From: Phoronis australis
Taxonomy: Eukaryota; Phoronida; Phoronidae
Length of the DNA: 57,780 bases
Assembly: GCA_002633005.1 (NCBI GenBank)
Contig: NMRA01000514.1
Coordinates: forward strand, 188,001 to 245,780
Direction: 5' to 3'
Shown: positions 26,401 to 32,400 of the stretch, piece by piece
Numbering within the stretch: position 1 is the first letter of the stretch
How the letters are laid out: each line of letters starts with the position of its first letter
Program-made: the position numbers and the translations under genes
Notes under the pieces: model-generated
Told to the model about the DNA's origin: nothing
The model's input: the letters and a program-made list of their open reading frames with translations, nothing else
The model's database searches: none

Positions 26401-29400
26401 TGTAAAAGTGCGTAGTAAAAAGTAACTGATAAATAGACTATAAATCTTTTGATTTAGACAACTCGCTTTTACAGAAGTTGATCTCAAATTGTTCCTAAGT
26501 CAAAATAGATGCGTTTGCTGTGCATGGAAACAATCTACGGTCCGTTATTTCTCGAGACACTCTTCAAGCTGATCTGCGGCGGACTGTCATTTTATTTCTA
26601 GAACATGGCCTGGAGCAGTAATGAAGTGTCAGCTCTTTGGCAGACCCAAACATACTGCCCATTTGAGTAGCGAATACGCTGAGTGCTCTTCCAATGCAGT
26701 AAGAGGTCAAAATCAAAAGTTAGTGTCTTCACCTACGGAACGCGTATTTATTCATGGTTTAAACTGCAAGGACGGGATGTCGATGTCATCAATGCTTACA
26801 CGGTGGTCGAAGAGACCCGCAAGCTGGAGTATGCGTGTGAATTTTCGAATAACGTGGTGAACGATTTCAGGACATTTACACAAGTGTTGTAGCTAAGGCT
26901 CACTACCAACACCAGAACAGGAATTTTTTTGCAGTTTTCCTCGCATCCAGTTGGCAGAAAAATAATTTCATTAAAGCACTGGGATTGCTTGACTGCTGCA
27001 AAATAGCTGGCCCGTTGAAACTGGAAGCGAAAATGGACAAAAAAACTAACACGGCCATTAAGTTATTCCAAATTGGCCCATAGATTTGAGGCCGTGTGAG
27101 TCATTTCACTCATTCCCAAGTTTTTGTAAAATGATCCCTGCTAAAGAGGACGCAGTAGTAGGCCTATTTCAATCGCCAACAGAACTGCGCAAAGAGTGCT
27201 GTCTATTCGGTGACTCCAGAGATGTACGAAGTTGAGAAAGCAATACGTTATGTTACCACTCATCTTGACCAGATGTTCCACCAGCTAAAGGTGAAGCCGT
27301 CAAAGGCATTAGATTTTGTACAATGTATGTTGTGAGCCGTGATCATGCAGGTGGCAGTCGACAATGCCGCGGAAGCATGCGTCGTAGAATTTTGTCGAGG
27401 AACTGCGGCGTTGGAAATTCAAATCCTAGTACGGAGTGGCCGTCAGCATCGTTTAAACAGTGTGATCGTGATTTTTTTTTTCAAATTTCCATGTGAAATT
27501 AAGAGTAGGATGCACACTCCCAGTAAGAGAGCAGCAAATGCAAACACAAGCGCCCTGTGCCGAGAAACTTCTCATTGACTTAGACGAAGGCGTCACGATG
27601 TTTTCGCTGTGGGCATTTGGATAATGATGATTGTGAAACCGTGCTTAAGTAAACTCGCGTACCCTCTTCTTAGTCCATTAAAATCGGGAGTCCTATTAAG
27701 AGTTCCAAACCTGCGTTGAGTAGGATGTTAGTTAATTACTAGCACGCTAGGGGATGCATGCTACAGTTCCAGAGCTGCATTTGGTGTGTTGTTAATAATG
27801 ACAATGTGGGACATTTTTCCATGTTAGGTCTGACGCTCTCTTTGACTCCACCCCATTTTTATGCGCCCACATATTTATATGTGGACGCATTATGCCGTCA
27901 TCTCCGTCCGTCCGGGGTCCGGCGTCTGGCGTCGGCTGCTCTATCTCCAAAACGCCTTGACGTATGGTCATGAAATTTTGCACATATGTTTCTTCCGTGG
28001 ATGGGACGGCATGAGCGAAGTTTCGGACGGATCCAAATACCGGTGTGCCCCCTAGTGGCAATTTTAGTTCTTTACGTTTACCTCTGTATCTTCAAAAGTC
28101 CTGAAGGGATTTTCATAAAATTTGGTATATAGGCACCTATTAGTGAAGTGAAGCCATTATCCCGTTTTCGGATGGATTCGACGTAGTTTGCGCTACCTGG
28201 TGGCCATTTTTACTGTTTTCGAGTCTGTTTTTTGCGTCCACCCCTCTATCAACCAAACCGCTCAATGGATGATTGTGAAAATTGGCATGTATGTTCTTAC
28301 TATAAAGTCGACAGCTGACGATGATTTTCCGACGACTTCGACTACTGTGGCGCCTCCTAGTGGCAGTTTTGTTGTTTTTTTTTTGCGCCTATGGCTGTAC
28401 CTCCTAAACCGTGTGCATGATCTTTACTAAATTTAGTAAGGGCATTTATATAATGTTAATAACAGAGGACGACAACTTTCGGACAGATCTGACAACTGGT
28501 GTGCCACCTAGTGGCAACTTTATTTTTTTACGTTTACCTCTGTATATTCAAAGGTCCTCAACGTATTTTCATAAAATTTGGCATACAGGCATCTGTTAAT
28601 GAGATGACGCTATCTCTCCGTTTTCAGGTGGATTCGACCTAGTTTGCACCACCTAGTGGCCATTTTTACTGTTTTCGAATCTGTTTTTGGCGTCCACTCG
28701 TCTATCAACCGAACCGCTTTCAGGATAATTGTGAAAATTGGCATGTACGTTTTTACTATGAAGTGGATGGCTGATTATGATTTTCCGAGGACCTATTAGT
28801 GAGATGACGCTGTCCTCCCGTTTTCGGATGGATTCAAGGTAGTTTGCGCCACCTAATGGCCATTTTACTGTTTTTTGAGTCTGTTTTTTTTGCGTCCACC
28901 CCTCTATCAACCAAACCGCTCAAGGGATGTTTGTGAAAGTTGGCACGTATGTTCTTACTATGAAGTGGACGGCTGATGATGATTTTCCGCCGATTTCGAC
29001 TACTGTGGCGTCTCCTAGTGGCAGTTTTCTTTGCGCCTATGGCTGTATCTTTTAAACCGTTCGAAAGACCTTTACCAAATTTAGTAAGTGTAATTATATG
29101 ATGTTGACAACAGATGACGATGACGTTCCGACGGAGCTGACTACTGGTGTGACACCTGAAGAGCGCACGCTATTTAAAACTCCTTAGAATCTGCAATGAG
29201 TTGTGCGGCATTTTCAAATGTTTATTACAAAATTATATTGCTGCAGTCACCCGCTACGAAACTGTTGACTTCTTGTTGCGTACTAGGAGATCACGTGGCA
29301 AAGTTTATGATTATAATTTGACGAAAGTTAATTAATGACCAAAATGTTGACAGATATTTCTTAGTTAACGTCAACATTTTTGACAACGTTTCACAATTTA

Positions 29401-32400
29401 TGCAGCTACCAAAGTCGATGGCGGATGGTCGGCATGGTCTAGGTGGTACAAGTGCAGCGCCACCTGTGGTGATGGAAGGCAGACAAGGGCAAGGTGGTGT
29501 ACTAACCCTCGTCCTGCCAACGGAGGGAGCCAGTGTAGTGGTAACAATAAAGAGACGAAGGCGTGCAAGATTAAAGATTGCCCAGGTAAAGTGGAGAAGG
29601 CAGAAAACATGGAAAATAGCAAAAACTACAAATTTCGATAACGAGCTATCATTAGCTAATTGTTTAACACTACAAGCTGCGTCTCCGTTGTGTGATCGGT
29701 TAAATTTCTTTACGGAAAGCAACCCAGTCCGGTCTGAGATCACCGAGACAGCCTGAGGATTTTAAGCTATTTAAGTATGGTTCGTTCGAAACAAGCCATC
29801 TTAAAGATTCATTATTCGTAATGGCTTGGTTCATGACTGCGCTGCGGAGGAACGGTTGCCAAAGATTGAAGCATCAGCCTAATTTGCAGTAGTCTACATT
29901 GACGCTATCGTCTTGCGCTGTATCAGGGCAACAATTCCTCAGTTTGGAACTAAAAAATACTTTTCAAATTGTTAAGTTTTCTCCCATCACTGACCTCCAC
30001 CTTAAATTTCTTGAAAAATAGTGGTAATATATTAAAGCTACTAGTTTTTCGCTGTACCAGAGCAACAGTTTCTCAGTTAAGAACAAAATAAGTCATTTTC
30101 TTACCGTTAATTTTTCTCCCATCACTGACCCGCGCGTGCAATAATCATGCTGTAAAAATAGTGTTAGATTTTCACCATATTTCCTTTATTGACCCAACAA
30201 AAATGAAACACCCGATTGTGAGTAAATACTGCAGAATCAGAGAGGGCGCTGCTAGTATTTCGGGAAATGAGCATTAGCACTACTACAACCACTGTACCAA
30301 CTGCATACAATGAAAAGCTCCCTATTCACCAGGACGCGCGTTACTGAAGAAACACTTTTTCCAAATCTGAATAGGAAATTGACAACTCTTATCCTGCATC
30401 GTTTGAGGGAAAAATAACACGTGTGTTGTTTTCCAACTTAATTGGCGTTTTGAGAATGGCAAATAGTGAACCCTCGACACACATCTCTATGGCAAAATAG
30501 CGCAAAATCCGAAAGAGGGCTTCTGGGATTTCGGTTAGTAGCTATTGGTAGTGTTGTAGCCTTAAGCAGCAACGTTAGTGTCGTTTATTCATACAATACA
30601 ACGTTTAACAATTCGTGCAGGTAAGAAGATAAATGGCGGATGGTCGGCATGGTCTAGGTGGTACAAGTGCAGCGCCACCTGTGGTGATGGAAGGCAGACA
30701 AGGGCAAGGTGGTGTACTAACCCTCGTCCTGCCAACGGAGGGAGCCAGTGTAGTGGTAACAATAAAGAGACGAAGGCGTGCAAGATTAAAGATTGCCCAG
30801 GTAAAGTGGAGAAGGCAGAAAACATGGAAAATAGCAAAAACTACAAATTTTGATAACGAGCTATCATTAGCTAATTGTTTAACACTACAAGCTGCGTCTC
30901 CGTTGTGTGATCGGTTAAATTTCTTTACGGAAAGCAACCCAGTCCGGTCTGAGATCACCGAGACAGCCTGAGGATTTTAAGCTATTTAAGTATGGTTCGT
31001 TCAAAACAAGCTATCTTAAAGATTCATTATTCGTAATGGCTTGGTTCATGACTGCGCTGCGGAGGAACGGTTGCCAAAGATTGAAGCATCAGCCTAATTT
31101 GCAGTAGTCTACATTGAAGCTATCGTCTTGTGCTGTATCAGGGCAACAATTCTTCAGTTTGGAACTAAAAATACTTTTCAAATTGTTAAGTTTTCTCCCA
31201 TCACTGACCTCCACCTTAAATTTCTTGAAAAATAGTGGTAATATATTAAAGCTACTAGTTTTGCGCTGTACCAGAGCAACAGTTCCTCAGTTAAGAACAA
31301 AATAAGTCATTTCTTAGCGTTAAATTTTCTCCCATCACTGACCCGCGCGTGCAATAATCATGCTGTAAAAATAGTGTTAGATTTTCACCATATTTCCTTT
31401 ATTGACCCAACAAAAATGAAACACCCGATTGTGAGTAAATACTGCAGAATCAGAGAGGGCGCTGCTAGTGTTTCGGGGAATGAGCATTAGCACTACTACA
31501 ACCACTGTACCAACTGCATACAATGAAAAGCTCCCTATTCACCAGGACGCGCGTTACTGAAGAAACATTTTTTCCAAATCTGAATAGGAAATTGACAACT
31601 CTTATCCTGCATCGTTTGAGGTAAAAATAACACGTGTGGTGTTTTCCAACTTAATTGGCGTTTTGAGAATGGCAAATGGTGAACCCTCGACACACATCTC
31701 TATGGCAAAATAGCGCAAAATCAGAAAGAGGGCTTCTGGGATTTCGGTTAGTAGCTATTGGTAGTGTTGTAGCCTTAAGCAGCAACGTTAGTGTCGTTTA
31801 TTCATACAATACAACGTTTAACAATTCGTGCAGGTAAGAAGATAAATGGCGGATGGTCGGCATGGTCTAGGTGGTACAAGTGTAGCGCCACCTGTGGTGA
31901 TGGAAGGCAGACAAGGGCAAGATGGTGTACTAACCCTCGTCCTGCCAACGGAGGGAGCCAGTGTAGTGGTAGCAATAAAGAGACAAAGACGTGCAAGATT
32001 AAGGATTGTCCAGGTAAAATGGAGCTAACGGAAAGCCCGCGAAAACTACAAATTTTAGTAACGAACAACTTCCAGTCAAGCTAATTGTTTAACACTGGAC
32101 CTGTGTCTCCGTTGTGTGATCAAGTAATGTTGGTTTGCCGCTTTCTGAGTCTTCGCGTAGCGCAAAATTACTGTGATGCAGTCTTCTAGAGGATTTCCTT
32201 TACTGAACGCAAACCAAGTTCGGTGTGAATTCACGGAACCCTTATGTCATTTAAGTACAGTTGTTGTTTTGTTTATCTCCCATCACTGGCCCCAACTTTT
32301 ACCGTGCCGTAAAAATAGTGCCAGACTTTTACCATATTTCCGTCATTGACCCTCCCAAAAATGAAACACAGGATTGTGGGTAAATACTGTACAATCATTG

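Noticed and set aside
28048-29024. CCACCTAGTGGC cores as CTCF insulator sites
   Set aside because: Only part of the CTCF consensus matches and the lineage is thought to lack CTCF; kept as an unexplained repeat instead.
29398-30971. Long open frames on both strands over the terminal TSP1 exons (for example 29400-29756 plus and 30605-30958 minus)
   Set aside because: They exactly overlie phase-consistent TSP1 exons, repeat with each duplicated unit, and are poor in cysteine structure. They are shadow frames of a compositionally biased exon.
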